DNA from: Streptomyces sp. SID8374
Lineage (GTDB): Bacteria > Actinomycetota > Actinomycetes > Streptomycetales > Streptomycetaceae
Assembly: GCF_009865135.1 (NCBI RefSeq)
Contig: NZ_WWGH01000001.1
Coordinates: 4,464,001 to 4,528,000, forward strand
DNA: 64,000 bases
Reading direction: 5' to 3'
Shown here one piece after another: positions 8,053 through 15,505 of this stretch. Position numbers and translations under genes: made by a program. Under the pieces are notes generated by a model that was not told the origin of the DNA, searched no databases, and saw only the letters and a list, made by a program, of their open reading frames with translations. How positions within the stretch are numbered: the stretch's first letter is position 1; each line of letters opens with the position of its first letter.

Positions 8053-8097
8053 GGCCCCCAGGGGTGAGGCCCGTGGGGGGCCGGTGGACCGACCCGC

Positions 8098-8499
8098 TCA
8101 GTCGCCGTTCGTCATCGGCCACACCTCGTAGTGCAGCGTCTTGTCCCGCTTCAGCCGGTGCACCAGCGGGACGAGCACGCCCTGCACGATCGGGTACTTC
8201 CGCGACAGCATCCGCGCCGCGTGCGTGTTCTCCTTCGTGCCGGGCCGCAGCAGCCGTGCGTGGGCGCTGATCTCCGGGCCCGTGGGTCTGCCCCGGACCG
8301 TGCAGGGGGCGAGTTCCACCTTCGGGTGGTTCCGCATCCGCTCCACCTTCCAGGCGGAGGAGAACGTGCGGATGAAGGCGTGATCGCCCTCGACGGCGAT
8401 GTTGACGGGCGTGCCGACGGGTGTGCCGTCCTGACGGTGGGTGCTCAGCAGGACGGCGTACTGCTTCACGAAGGGGGCTAGCTCCCGGCTGGCGTCCAT
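8098..8499 (-). CDS. PPOX-class F420-dependent oxidoreductase family protein
   Basis: A 133-residue split-barrel protein of the pyridoxamine-phosphate-oxidase-like superfamily. It opens with ELAPFVKQYAVLLSTHRQDG and the family's TPVGTPVNIAVEGDHAFI strand pair, followed by SSAWKVERMRNHPKVEL, which resembles the actinobacterial F420-binding PPOX group (TIGR03666-like). Such proteins use deazaflavin F420 or FMN for reductions; this substrate is unknown. It lies 31 bp downstream of the TetR gene on the same strand and may be co-transcribed with it. Confidence 0.82.
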   Translation of the reverse strand: MDASRELAPFVKQYAVLLSTHRQDGTPVGTPVNIAVEGDHAFIRTFSSAWKVERMRNHPKVELAPCTVRGRPTGPEISAHARLLRPGTKENTHAARMLSRKYPIVQGVLVPLVHRLKRDKTLHYEVWPMTNGD

Positions 8500-8530
8500 A
8501 TATCCATTGGGGCACGGGCCGGGCGTGTTG

Positions 8531-9412
8531 TCATGTCCGGTCCGCCGCCGGGGCCGGTGCCGGGTCCGGCGTACGCTCCGCCGCCGGGGTTGTCGCCGGG
8601 GCCGGTGCCGAGGCTGCCGTCCGTTCCGCCACCAGGGCCTCGAAACCGGCGATCAAGCGGTCAAGTCCGAACGTGAAGTGGTCGAAGTCGGCGCTGAAGG
8701 TGTCCTCCGACATCCCCGCCATCATCGGGTACCCGCCGCTGAGCATGGCCCGCTCCAGGTAGGGGTGCTGGCTCTCCCAGAACTCCTCGTCGCTCAGCCC
8801 GGTCTGCGCCACCGCCTCCGCCGCGTCGGCCTGGGTGCGGGCGAGGCCCTCGACGAAGCTGTTGACCGTGATGATCACGCCGATCAGCTCGGGGTCGCGC
8901 AGCCCCATGGACCGCAGCGCGGTGAGGGCGAGCTCCAGACCGCGCAGGGCGCTGGGGCCGAGCACCGTACGGGCCTGGTTGATCTTCAGCAGCCAGGGGT
9001 GGCGGCGCAGGTTGTCGAGGTAGGTGCGGGCCATGGTGTCGATCGCCACCCGCCAGTCCTCGGGGGCGGGGTGGTCGGCGGCGGGACGTCCGGACCCGGC
9101 GGGCAGGGGCTCGCCCAGCACCCGGTCCAGCATCAGATCCAGGAGTTCGGCCTTGCCGGGGACGTACCGGTAGAGCGACATCGTGCCCGTGCCGAGCTCG
9201 GTGGAGAGCCGGCGCATGGAGACGGCGGAGAGCCCTTCCGCGTCCGCGACGGCGACGGCGGCCGTGACGATCCGGTCCAGCGTGAGGCCCGGTTTGGGGC
9301 CCCGGCTGGGGCGGTCCCCGGTGCCCCACAGGAGTTCCAGGCTGCGCGCGATGTCGCCGCTCCCGGTCGTCGTGCCGTCCGTCGCCGCCGCAGTCGATCC
9401 GTCTTTCGCCAT
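8531..9412 (-). CDS. TetR-family regulator of the divergent ABC exporter
   Basis: A 293-residue regulator. The HTH follows a ~40-residue disordered start: LTLDRIVTAAVAVADAEGLS, then AVSMRRLSTELGTGTMSLYR and YVPGKAELLDLMLD. The C-terminal domain resembles the TetR_C_1 group common beside drug exporters. The last ~30 residues are Ala/Pro/Thr-rich. It is divergent from a DrrA/DrrB-type ABC exporter. The spacer contains three evenly spaced GTAC-N3-GTAC palindromes, so it is very probably a local repressor of that exporter. The inducer is unknown. Confidence 0.88.
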   Translation of the reverse strand: MAKDGSTAAATDGTTTGSGDIARSLELLWGTGDRPSRGPKPGLTLDRIVTAAVAVADAEGLSAVSMRRLSTELGTGTMSLYRYVPGKAELLDLMLDRVLGEPLPAGSGRPAADHPAPEDWRVAIDTMARTYLDNLRRHPWLLKINQARTVLGPSALRGLELALTALRSMGLRDPELIGVIITVNSFVEGLARTQADAAEAVAQTGLSDEEFWESQHPYLERAMLSGGYPMMAGMSEDTFSADFDHFTFGLDRLIAGFEALVAERTAASAPAPATTPAAERTPDPAPAPAADRT

Positions 9413-9444
9413 GGGGGCAGCGTAGTCCGCCGGAGGGGATTTGG

Positions 9445-9497
9445 GTACGCCGTACTCGTATCTAGGTACACCGTACTCGGTTTGGGGTACGGTGTAC
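9445..9497. promoter_or_regulatory. Three GTAC-N3-GTAC operators spaced exactly 21 bp
   Basis: GTACGCCGTAC (9445-9455), GTACACCGTAC (9466-9476) and GTACGGTGTAC (9487-9497) start 21 bp apart, i.e. two helical turns, so the sites face the same side. Each is followed by TC. They fill the spacer between the TetR gene (start 9412) and the ABC exporter (start 9550). TetR-family operators are typically such short palindromes; cooperative binding is an inference. Confidence 0.85.
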
Positions 9498-9549
9498 TCA
9501 ATTCGCTTCCGGGTCGGTCGGAGAAGCCCGGGGAAGCAGGGGGTCGCGC

Positions 9550-10593
9550 ATGTCCATGTCCGAGAACAGGCCGAGGCCCGCGTCCGGATACGCGGTGCTC
9601 GCCGAAGGTGTCGTCAAGCGGTACCGGGGGCGGGGGAAGGAGGCGGTCGAGAAGCGGGCACTCGACGGGTTCGACCTCGCCGTACGCCCCGGCGCCGTCC
9701 ACGGCCTGCTCGGTCCGAACGGGGCCGGCAAGACCACCGCCGTACGGGTCCTCGCCACTCTCCTGCGGTACGACGAGGGCCGGGCCGAGGTGGCGGGACT
9801 CGACGTGCGGCGAGAACCCCGCCGCGTACGGAGCAGGATCGGGCTCGCCGGTCAGTACGCCGCCGTCGACGAGGGGCTCACCGGGCGGCAGAACCTGGAG
9901 ATGTTCGGGCGCCTCTTCCACCTCGGCAACCGCGGGGCCCGGCTCCGCGCCGGGGAGCTGCTGGAACGGTTCGGCCTGGTGGAGGCGGCCGACAGGAGCG
10001 CCCAGGAGTACAGCGGCGGCATGCGGCGCCGACTCGACCTCGCCTCCTCGATGATCCTCTCGCCCGACGTGCTCTTCCTGGACGAGCCGACGACCGGACT
10101 CGACCCGCGCGGCCGGGGCGAGGTCTGGGACGCGGTCCGGGCCCTGGTGGCGGGCGGTACGACGGTGCTGCTCACCACGCAGTACCTGGACGAGGCGGAC
10201 CGCCTGGCCTCGCACATCACCGTCATCGACCGGGGGCGGGCCATCGCCGACGACACCCCGGACGCGCTGAAGAACCGCGTCGGCGGGGACCGGATCGAGG
10301 TCGTCGCCGCGGAGGAGGGCGACCTGGCCGCCGTGGCGAAGGCCGTCGACCGGGTGGCCGGGGGCGGGCTCGTCCTCACCGACGACACCACCCGCCGGGT
10401 GCACGCCCAGGTCGCCGACCGGGTGGCGGCGCTGACCGAGGTGGCCCGCAGTCTCCAGGACGACGGGATCGTGGTGGAGGACATCGGGCTGCGCAGGCCG
10501 AGCCTGGACGACGTGTTCCTGCGGCTGACGGGACACGGCACGGACCAGGGCACGGAGACGGACGACGCACCGGTGGAGGTGGCGGCGGCATGA
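9550..10593 (+). CDS. Daunorubicin-resistance-type ABC transporter, ATP-binding subunit
   Basis: A 347-residue nucleotide-binding protein. Walker A is GPNGAGKTT, the signature is YSGGMRRRLDLASSM, Walker B is VLFLDEPTTGLDP, and the H-loop region is LLTTQYLDEADRLA. The C-terminal extension (VVAAEEGDLAAVAKAVD onward) is typical of the DrrA/CcmA group. It powers the permease encoded next, with which it shares a 4-bp overlap (ATGA). Such pairs export drugs or lipids. Transcription is probably controlled by the divergent TetR protein through the 21-bp-spaced operators. ATG at 9550 is used; a second ATG six bases on is possible. Confidence 0.92.
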   Translation: MSMSENRPRPASGYAVLAEGVVKRYRGRGKEAVEKRALDGFDLAVRPGAVHGLLGPNGAGKTTAVRVLATLLRYDEGRAEVAGLDVRREPRRVRSRIGLAGQYAAVDEGLTGRQNLEMFGRLFHLGNRGARLRAGELLERFGLVEAADRSAQEYSGGMRRRLDLASSMILSPDVLFLDEPTTGLDPRGRGEVWDAVRALVAGGTTVLLTTQYLDEADRLASHITVIDRGRAIADDTPDALKNRVGGDRIEVVAAEEGDLAAVAKAVDRVAGGGLVLTDDTTRRVHAQVADRVAALTEVARSLQDDGIVVEDIGLRRPSLDDVFLRLTGHGTDQGTETDDAPVEVAAA

Positions 10594-11429
10594 CCACGCT
10601 CGAACGGAAGCCCGCGGTGACGGGCCGGCTCCGCGAACACGGCCCCGCCTACTGGGCGGTCTCCGACTCCTGGAACACCACCCGCCGCGTCCTCACCCAC
10701 TACCGGCGCAGCCCCGCCTCCATCGTCTGGCAGCTCGGCTTCCCGATCCTCTCCGTCCTGCTGTACGGGTACATCTTCGGCAGCGCCATGAAGGTGCCCG
10801 GCGGCGGTGACTACCGGGAGTTCCTGATGCCCGGCATGTTCACCATGACCATGACGATGGGCTTCATGAACACCGCCGTGGCCGTCGTCACCGACGCCCG
10901 CAAGGGGGTCGTCGACCGCTTCCGGTCCATGCCGATGGCTCCCTCCGCCTTCGCCTCCGGGCGCGGGGTGGCCGACCTGGTGGTCGCCGCCGCCGAGCTG
11001 ACCATCCTGGCCGTCACGGCGCTGCTGATCGGCTGGCGCGCGGGCGGCGGCGTGACGGCGGCCCTCGGGGCGTTCGGGCTGCTCCTGCTGTTGCGGTTCG
11101 GCCTGATCTGGGTGGGCGTCTGGCTCGGCCTGCTGGTCCCCACGCCGGAGGCGGCGGGCGGGCTGTACGCGGTCGCCTTCCCGCTCACGATGATCTCCAG
11201 CACCTTGGTCGCTCCGTCCCTGATGCCGGACTGGCTGGGCACGGTCGCCGCCTGGAACCCCATCTCCTCGACCGCGACCGCCACTCGCGAACTGTTCGGC
11301 AACCCGGTGGCCGGCGGCTCCACCTGGGTGGAGGAGCACGCCCTGCTGATGGCGGTGGTGTGGCCGCTGGTGATCACGCTGGTCTTCCTGCCGCTGGCGG
11401 TACGGCGGTTCCGGCGGCTGAGCCGGTGA
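10590..11429 (+). CDS. ABC-2 type transporter permease (DrrB-like)
   Basis: A 279-residue membrane protein with a ~50-residue cytoplasmic start followed by about six spans: ASIVWQLGFPILSVLLYGYI, a central helix pair around VVDRFRSMPMAP, and a late span VVWPLVITLVFLPLAV. The ABC-2 'Rxx-x-MP' loop between spans is recognisable. The start ATG overlaps the stop of the ATP-binding gene by 4 bp, so the two are translationally coupled and form one exporter. The substrate is unknown. A MarR gene lies convergently downstream and is not part of this operon. Confidence 0.9.
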   Translation: MTTLERKPAVTGRLREHGPAYWAVSDSWNTTRRVLTHYRRSPASIVWQLGFPILSVLLYGYIFGSAMKVPGGGDYREFLMPGMFTMTMTMGFMNTAVAVVTDARKGVVDRFRSMPMAPSAFASGRGVADLVVAAAELTILAVTALLIGWRAGGGVTAALGAFGLLLLLRFGLIWVGVWLGLLVPTPEAAGGLYAVAFPLTMISSTLVAPSLMPDWLGTVAAWNPISSTATATRELFGNPVAGGSTWVEEHALLMAVVWPLVITLVFLPLAVRRFRRLSR

Positions 11430-11459
11430 GGGAGCAGGGCCCGGAGGTGCGGCGGCCGG

Positions 11460-11924
11460 TCAGTCGGGCTGCTTCTCCATGTGGGCGAGGACGCGGTTGG
11501 AGATGCGGGCGAGCGTGTCCAGCTCCTCCTGGGTGAGCGCGTCGACGAACAGCCGCCGCACGTGGTCCACATGCACCGGCGCGGCCTCCTCGATCGCCGT
11601 GCGGCCGGCCGGAGTGGCGACGACGAGCGCTCCGCGGCCGTCGTCGGCGCACTCCTCCTTCGCGACCAGTCCGCGTTTGGCCATCCGTCCTACCTGGTGG
11701 GACATGCGGCTCTTCTCCCACTCCAGCAGCTTGGCCAGGTCCGTGAGGCGCATCCGTCCGCCGGCCTCGGTGAGTTTGGCCAGCACGAGATAGTCGGCCG
11801 GCGACATATGGGAGTCGGACTGGACCCGGCGGGAGAGCCGTCCGATGAGCTTCTCCTGCATGCGGATGAAGCTGTCCCAGGCGGCCTGCTGTTCCGGCGT
11901 CAGCCAGCGAGGCGGTGCATCCAT
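11460..11924 (-). CDS. MarR-family transcriptional regulator
   Basis: A 154-residue winged-helix protein. N-terminal dimer helix WLTPEQQAAWDSFIRMQEKL; DNA-binding part SPADYLVLAKLTEAGGRMRL and LLEWEKSRMSHQVGRMAKRG with wing CADDGRGALVVATPAG. The 'LeuGluTrpGluLysSerArmSerHis' style recognition helix matches the actinobacterial MarR group found next to isochorismatase or oxidoreductase genes. It is divergent from the isochorismatase-like gene. A GGTTGA-N4-TCAACC palindrome overlaps the -35 box of that gene, so it is probably its repressor. Confidence 0.87.
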   Translation of the reverse strand: MDAPPRWLTPEQQAAWDSFIRMQEKLIGRLSRRVQSDSHMSPADYLVLAKLTEAGGRMRLTDLAKLLEWEKSRMSHQVGRMAKRGLVAKEECADDGRGALVVATPAGRTAIEEAAPVHVDHVRRLFVDALTQEELDTLARISNRVLAHMEKQPD

Positions 11925-11980
11925 GGAAGGAGCGTAGCGAGGCCGCCGAGGCTTCCCGTGAACCGGCTGTCACGTGGGGT

Positions 11981-12012
11981 GGTTGACGCATCAACCACCT
12001 GCTGCCTAGGGT
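11981..12012 (+). promoter_or_regulatory. Promoter and MarR operator of the isochorismatase-like gene
   Basis: GGTTGACGCATCAACC (11981-11996) is a 16-bp palindrome (GGTTGA-CGCA-TCAACC). It contains the -35 box TTGACG (11983-11988), followed after 18 bp by a TAGGGT -10 box (12007-12012). A related half-site, CGTCAAC, lies at 12021-12027. Binding of the divergent MarR protein here would block polymerase. Confidence 0.8.
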
Positions 12013-12060
12013 GGGTGACACGTCAACTACATGGCGTGCGGCTCCAGAAGGGACACCCCC

Positions 12061-12720
12061 ATGAGCACCTCGAACAAGGCCGGACTCGACGCGCTGCTGA
12101 CGCCCGAGGAGAGCGTCCTGGTGCTGATCGACCACCAGCCCTTCCAGTTCGCCAACCTGAACAGTCACGAACCGGCGACGATCGTCAACAACGTCGTCGG
12201 ACTCGCCAAGGCGGCCAAGGCGTTCGGCGTCCCGACCATCCTGACCACGGTGCTGGAGGAGCGCGGCGGCTATCTGATCCAGGGCATCCAGGACGTGTTT
12301 CCGGAGCAGAAGCCGATCGACCGGACCTTCATCAACACCTGGCAGGACCGGCGCGTCGTCGACGCCGTCAAGGCGACCGGACGGAAGAAGCTGATCCTCG
12401 CCGGGCTCTGGACGGAGATATGCCTGGCGATGCCCGCCATCCAGGCGGCAGGTGAGGGCTTCGACGTCTACGCCGTCACCGACGCCTCGGGCGGTGTCTC
12501 GGCGGAGGCCCACGACATGGCGGTGCGCCGCATGGTCCAGGCGGGCGTCGTCCCGATCACCTGGATGGCCGTGATGGGCGAGTGGCAGCGCGACTGGGCC
12601 CGCGAGGAGACCGTTCCGGCCGCCGCCGAGGTCCAGGCCCAGCACGGCGGAGCGTCCGGGGTGGCCTTCGCCTGGGAGATGCAGCTCCTCGCCGCCGGGC
12701 GCGCCGGGAGCGGCGCCTGA
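12061..12720 (+). CDS. Isochorismatase-family cysteine hydrolase (YcaC-like)
   Basis: A 219-residue alpha/beta hydrolase of the isochorismatase superfamily. The catalytic Asp is in VLVLIDHQPFQ (Asp24), the nucleophile Cys in LWTEICLAMP (Cys121), and a Lys near residue 84 completes the usual triad. The closest flavour is the YcaC group of uncharacterised hydrolases, which act on small amides or acyl substrates, rather than true isochorismatases. The ATG at 12061 lies after GAAGGGAC and matches the family start; an upstream ATG at 12031 has no support. Regulation by the divergent MarR protein through a palindrome over the -35 box is inferred. Confidence 0.87.
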   Translation: MSTSNKAGLDALLTPEESVLVLIDHQPFQFANLNSHEPATIVNNVVGLAKAAKAFGVPTILTTVLEERGGYLIQGIQDVFPEQKPIDRTFINTWQDRRVVDAVKATGRKKLILAGLWTEICLAMPAIQAAGEGFDVYAVTDASGGVSAEAHDMAVRRMVQAGVVPITWMAVMGEWQRDWAREETVPAAAEVQAQHGGASGVAFAWEMQLLAAGRAGSGA

Positions 12721-12747
12721 CCGCCGACGGGCCCGTGACCGACGGGC

Positions 12748-12829
12748 CTTTGGCCGCCCGGCGCCTGGCCGCCCGGCGCCTGGCCGCCCGGCGTCCGACC
12801 GCCCGGCGTCCGACCGCCCGGCGTCTGAA
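12748..12829. repeat. 15-bp tandem repeat (five to six copies)
   Basis: Units of GCCCGGCGCCTGGCC drift to GCCCGGCGTCCGACC along the array. It lies between the isochorismatase gene and the acetyltransferase gene and is not coding in any supported frame. The units contain GGCGCC and CCGGGC-type dyads that could form weak hairpins, so it may also end transcription. Confidence 0.8.
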
Positions 12830-12883
12830 GATGATGTATCAACTGCATCGGTTTACGGTGGAGATAGAGCGAACGGAGGCCCC

Positions 12884-13192
12884 ATGACGGTCCAGGTCGA
12901 TGACGTTCCCGAGGCCAAGCGGTACGAGGCGAGGGTGGACGGGGGCCCCGATGTCGCGGGGTTCGCGGACTACATCCGTACGCCGGAGCTCGTGGCATTC
13001 GTCCATACCGAGGTCGCGCCGGAGTACGAGGGCAAGGGAGTCGGCTCGGCCCTGGTCCGCACGGCTCTCGACGAGGCGCGCGCCGCGCAGCTGAGAGTGC
13101 TGGCCACCTGCCCGTTCTTCGCGGCCTGGATCGCCCGGCACCCCGATTACCAGGACCTGCTGTACCAGTCCCGCAGCAAGGTCAGCGACTGA
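12884..13192 (+). CDS. YjdJ-like small GNAT N-acetyltransferase
   Basis: A 102-residue minimal GNAT protein. The acetyl-CoA loop is EYEGKGVGSALVRTALDEAR, preceded by a strand ending FVHTEV and followed by the Cys-containing CPFFAAWIARHPDYQDLLY typical of the YjdJ group. The gene next to it encodes a YjdI-like mono-cluster Fe-S protein, the same pairing as in Enterobacteria, which supports a shared though undefined role. ATG start at 12884 with a GGAGG-like site (ACGGAGGCCCC) upstream. The substrate is unknown. Confidence 0.87.
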   Translation: MTVQVDDVPEAKRYEARVDGGPDVAGFADYIRTPELVAFVHTEVAPEYEGKGVGSALVRTALDEARAAQLRVLATCPFFAAWIARHPDYQDLLYQSRSKVSD

Positions 13193-13225
13193 ACGGCCGG
13201 GAGCGGCCGGAACCGGGAGGCCGGT

Positions 13226-13510
13226 ATGAGTGACACGACAGGTGGCACGGGCAGGAGGTCGTACGAGGGCCGCGCGATCACCGTGACCTTCGAGGCCGCG
13301 CGCTGTCGGCACGCCGCCGAGTGCGTCAGAGGGCTGCCGGAGGTGTTCGACACGGCCCGGCGGCCGTGGATCCGGCCCGACGCCGCCGACGCCGGGCAGG
13401 TGGCGGAAGTGGTACGGCGCTGTCCCTCGGGAGCGCTGCGGTACGAACGCGCGGACGGCGAGGAGGGGCCCCAGCGCCCCTCGTCCACGGAGGGCACGCG
13501 CCCGGAGTGA
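13226..13510 (+). CDS. YjdI-like divergent 4Fe-4S mono-cluster protein
   Basis: A 94-residue protein of the Fer4_19 type. It has the core ITVTFEAARCRHAAECVRGL with a Cys-x5-Cys, a conserved LPEVFDTARRPWI, and a later RRCPSGALRY that supplies the third Cys. With only three clear Cys, the fourth ligand of the cluster is uncertain (a His is nearby). The last ~20 residues are acidic/Pro-rich. It follows the YjdJ-like acetyltransferase gene by 33 bp and is probably co-transcribed. Electron transfer or cluster-based sensing is inferred from the family only. Confidence 0.85.
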   Translation: MSDTTGGTGRRSYEGRAITVTFEAARCRHAAECVRGLPEVFDTARRPWIRPDAADAGQVAEVVRRCPSGALRYERADGEEGPQRPSSTEGTRPE

Positions 13511-13613
13511 TCCGGGCGCGCGGCAGGGGGCCCGCTGTCACACGGCGGCCCGGTGTGCGGTCGCCCTCCGGGCAACGGCAGCCGTGTGACGGCACCCCCT
13601 AAGGTGGTGCGCC

Positions 13614-14336
13614 ATGACCTCACCTGATCCGGCGCCGGACTTCGTGCGCGCCACCCGCCGCTCGTACGACGCCATCGCCGGTGGATACGCGCGGTGGACC
13701 CGCGACGAACTCGCCGCCAAGCCCCTGGAACGCGGGGTGTTGGCCGTCTTCGCCGAGCATGTGGTGGCGGACGGAGGCGGGCTGCCGCTGGCCGATGTCG
13801 GCTGCGGTACGGGCCGGGTGACCGGCCATCTGCACAAACTCGGCCTGGGCGTCGAGGTGTTCGGGATCGACCTCGCGCCGGGAATGCTGGCCGAGGCGCG
13901 GCGGGACCACCCCGGGCTGCGCTTCGAGGAGGGGTCCATGCTCGGCCTCGACCTGCCGGACGGGTCGCTCGGCGGGCTGCTCGCCTGGTACTCCACCATC
14001 CACGTCCCGGACGAGGAACTGCCGCGCGCCTTCGCCGAGTTCCACCGCGTCCTGGCCCCGGGCGCCCCCGTACAGCTCGGCTTCCAGGTCGGCGACGAGC
14101 CGTTGCGGATGGCCGAGGCCTGGGGCCACGAGATCTCGCTGGTCTTCCACCGGCGGCAGCCGGAGCGGATGGCCGCACTGCTGCGGGCGGCGGGACTGGA
14201 GGTGCGGGCCGTGCTGTGGAAGGAGCGGGAGACGGAGGGGCCGTTCCCGGAGCGGGCGCCGCAGGGCTTCGTGCTGGCGCGCAGGCCGGTTGTCAGTGGT
14301 GGCTGTGAGGATGGGGACACCGAGGCAGAACGCTGA
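13614..14336 (+). CDS. Class I SAM-dependent methyltransferase
   Basis: A 240-residue protein with a standard Rossmann methyltransferase core. Motif I is LADVGCGTGRVTGHL, the acidic end of beta-2 is VFGIDLAPGML, then the FEEGSMLGLDLPDGS loop and post-motif III strand LAPGAPVQLGFQV. It resembles the UbiE/type 11 methyltransferases acting on small molecules. The substrate is unknown. It stands alone between the mono-cluster gene and a DUF4259 gene with short gaps on the same strand. Confidence 0.85.
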   Translation: MTSPDPAPDFVRATRRSYDAIAGGYARWTRDELAAKPLERGVLAVFAEHVVADGGGLPLADVGCGTGRVTGHLHKLGLGVEVFGIDLAPGMLAEARRDHPGLRFEEGSMLGLDLPDGSLGGLLAWYSTIHVPDEELPRAFAEFHRVLAPGAPVQLGFQVGDEPLRMAEAWGHEISLVFHRRQPERMAALLRAAGLEVRAVLWKERETEGPFPERAPQGFVLARRPVVSGGCEDGDTEAER

Positions 14337-14358
14337 GGCAGAGACTGAGGGGGACCCC

Positions 14359-14772
14359 ATGGGCGCCTGGGACATCGGCCACTTCGACAACGACACCGCG
14401 GCCGACTTCGGCGGGCGGGTCGACGACGCCGAGCCGGAGAAGAAGGCGGACGTGCTCCGGGCCGTCCTGACCACCGCGGCCGGCACCGGTCCGCAGGATT
14501 ACCTGGACAGCGGCGAGGAGGCGGTGGCGGCGGCCGCCCTGGTCGCCGCCCAGTGCCCTGGCGGGGAGCCCGTCACCACCGTGTACGGCCCCAAGGACCC
14601 GCTGCCCCCGCTCCCGGCCGACCTGCGCCCGCTGGCGGTCCGCGCCCTGGACCGGGTGGCGGCGCCGAACGCGGAGCCGCTGGACCTGTGGGCCGATGCC
14701 GGGGCGGAGGCGGAGTGGCTGGCGGGGATAGCCGCCCTGCGCGCGGTGCTGGCGGCGGCGCCGGGGGAGTGA
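14359..14772 (+). CDS. DUF4259 protein
   Basis: A 137-residue protein opening with MGAWDIGHFDNDTAADFGG, the signature of the DUF4259 family, whose function is unknown. It is acidic, Ala-rich and helical, with no signal peptide or membrane span. The ATG at 14359 is the family start; a frame open from 14290 is not supported. It follows the methyltransferase by 22 bp. The next gene is convergent. Confidence 0.85.
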   Translation: MGAWDIGHFDNDTAADFGGRVDDAEPEKKADVLRAVLTTAAGTGPQDYLDSGEEAVAAAALVAAQCPGGEPVTTVYGPKDPLPPLPADLRPLAVRALDRVAAPNAEPLDLWADAGAEAEWLAGIAALRAVLAAAPGE

Positions 14773-14785
14773 GGCGGGGGGCCGG

Positions 14786-15319
14786 TCAGCCGGCGCCCGG
14801 GTAGGTGCCCACCGCGCCGTCGATCAGCTCCCGCACGATGTCCATGTGCCCGGTGTGCCGCACGGTGTCCTCCAGCATGTGGATGAGCACCCACCGCATC
14901 GACACGACCCGCCCGTCCCACACGGTGCCCGTCGTCCCCAGGTCCGTCTCCCGGATCGAGGCGTCGGCGGCCGCGCGGGCGCGGGCGTAGAAGGCGAGGA
15001 TGTCGGCGGTCGTCTCATCGGGGCCGGCCACCATGTCCTCGGTCGCCGGGTCGAACCAGAACGGCTCGGTCGCCCGGCCGAACGGCGAGCAGAACCAGCC
15101 GTATTCGACGGTCGCGAGGTGCTTGACCAGGCCGAGCAGATTCGTCCCGGTGGGGGTCATCGGACGGCGCAGCTGCTCGTCGTCCAGCCCCTCCAGCTTC
15201 CACAGCACCACGTCCCGGTGCCGGTCGAGACTGACGTGGAGGCTTTCCTTCTCGTCTCCGGAGTACGGGACATGGGTGGCGGGGGTGGCGGGAGGTACGG
15301 GGGAGCTCATGGGCGGCAC
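14786..15319 (-). CDS. DinB-family (DUF664) putative mycothiol-dependent enzyme
   Basis: A 177-residue four-helix protein. Metal-binding His residues are placed as in the DinB superfamily: one in GLVKHLATVEYGW and two in MLEDTVRHTGHMDI. Actinobacterial DUF664 proteins are predicted mycothiol S-transferases or isomerases. GTG at 15319 and ATG at 15310 are both possible starts; neither has a strong ribosome site. It is convergent with the DUF4259 gene (13-bp gap). Substrate unknown. Confidence 0.82.
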   Translation of the reverse strand: MPPMSSPVPPATPATHVPYSGDEKESLHVSLDRHRDVVLWKLEGLDDEQLRRPMTPTGTNLLGLVKHLATVEYGWFCSPFGRATEPFWFDPATEDMVAGPDETTADILAFYARARAAADASIRETDLGTTGTVWDGRVVSMRWVLIHMLEDTVRHTGHMDIVRELIDGAVGTYPGAG

Positions 15320-15435
15320 CCTAGCGGCGCACCCCGGCCCGTCTTGGTGTCCGGCCTGCCCTCAGCGTTTCGTGCGGCCCGTCCGCACGAGTTCGGCGGC
15401 GTCCGCAGACCGTGCGGGTCCGCCTTGAACGGGCT

Positions 15436-15490
15436 GCTGTACGGAGGCGGCCCGGCACACCGCGTGGGTGCCGGGCCGCCTCCGTACAGC
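15436..15490 (-). terminator. Strong hairpin terminator downstream of serC
   Basis: A perfect 23-bp stem (15436-15458 pairs with 15468-15490) around a 9-nt loop, starting 15 bp after the serC stop codon. There is no long T tract, as is common in Streptomyces. Confidence 0.88.
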
Positions 15491-15505
15491 CGGAAAACCG
15501 AAGCG

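Noticed and set aside
8441..10054. 537-codon plus-strand frame across the TetR gene, spacer and ABC gene
   Set aside because: It crosses operators and two genes, and its product is low-complexity; the TetR and ABC proteins explain the sequence.
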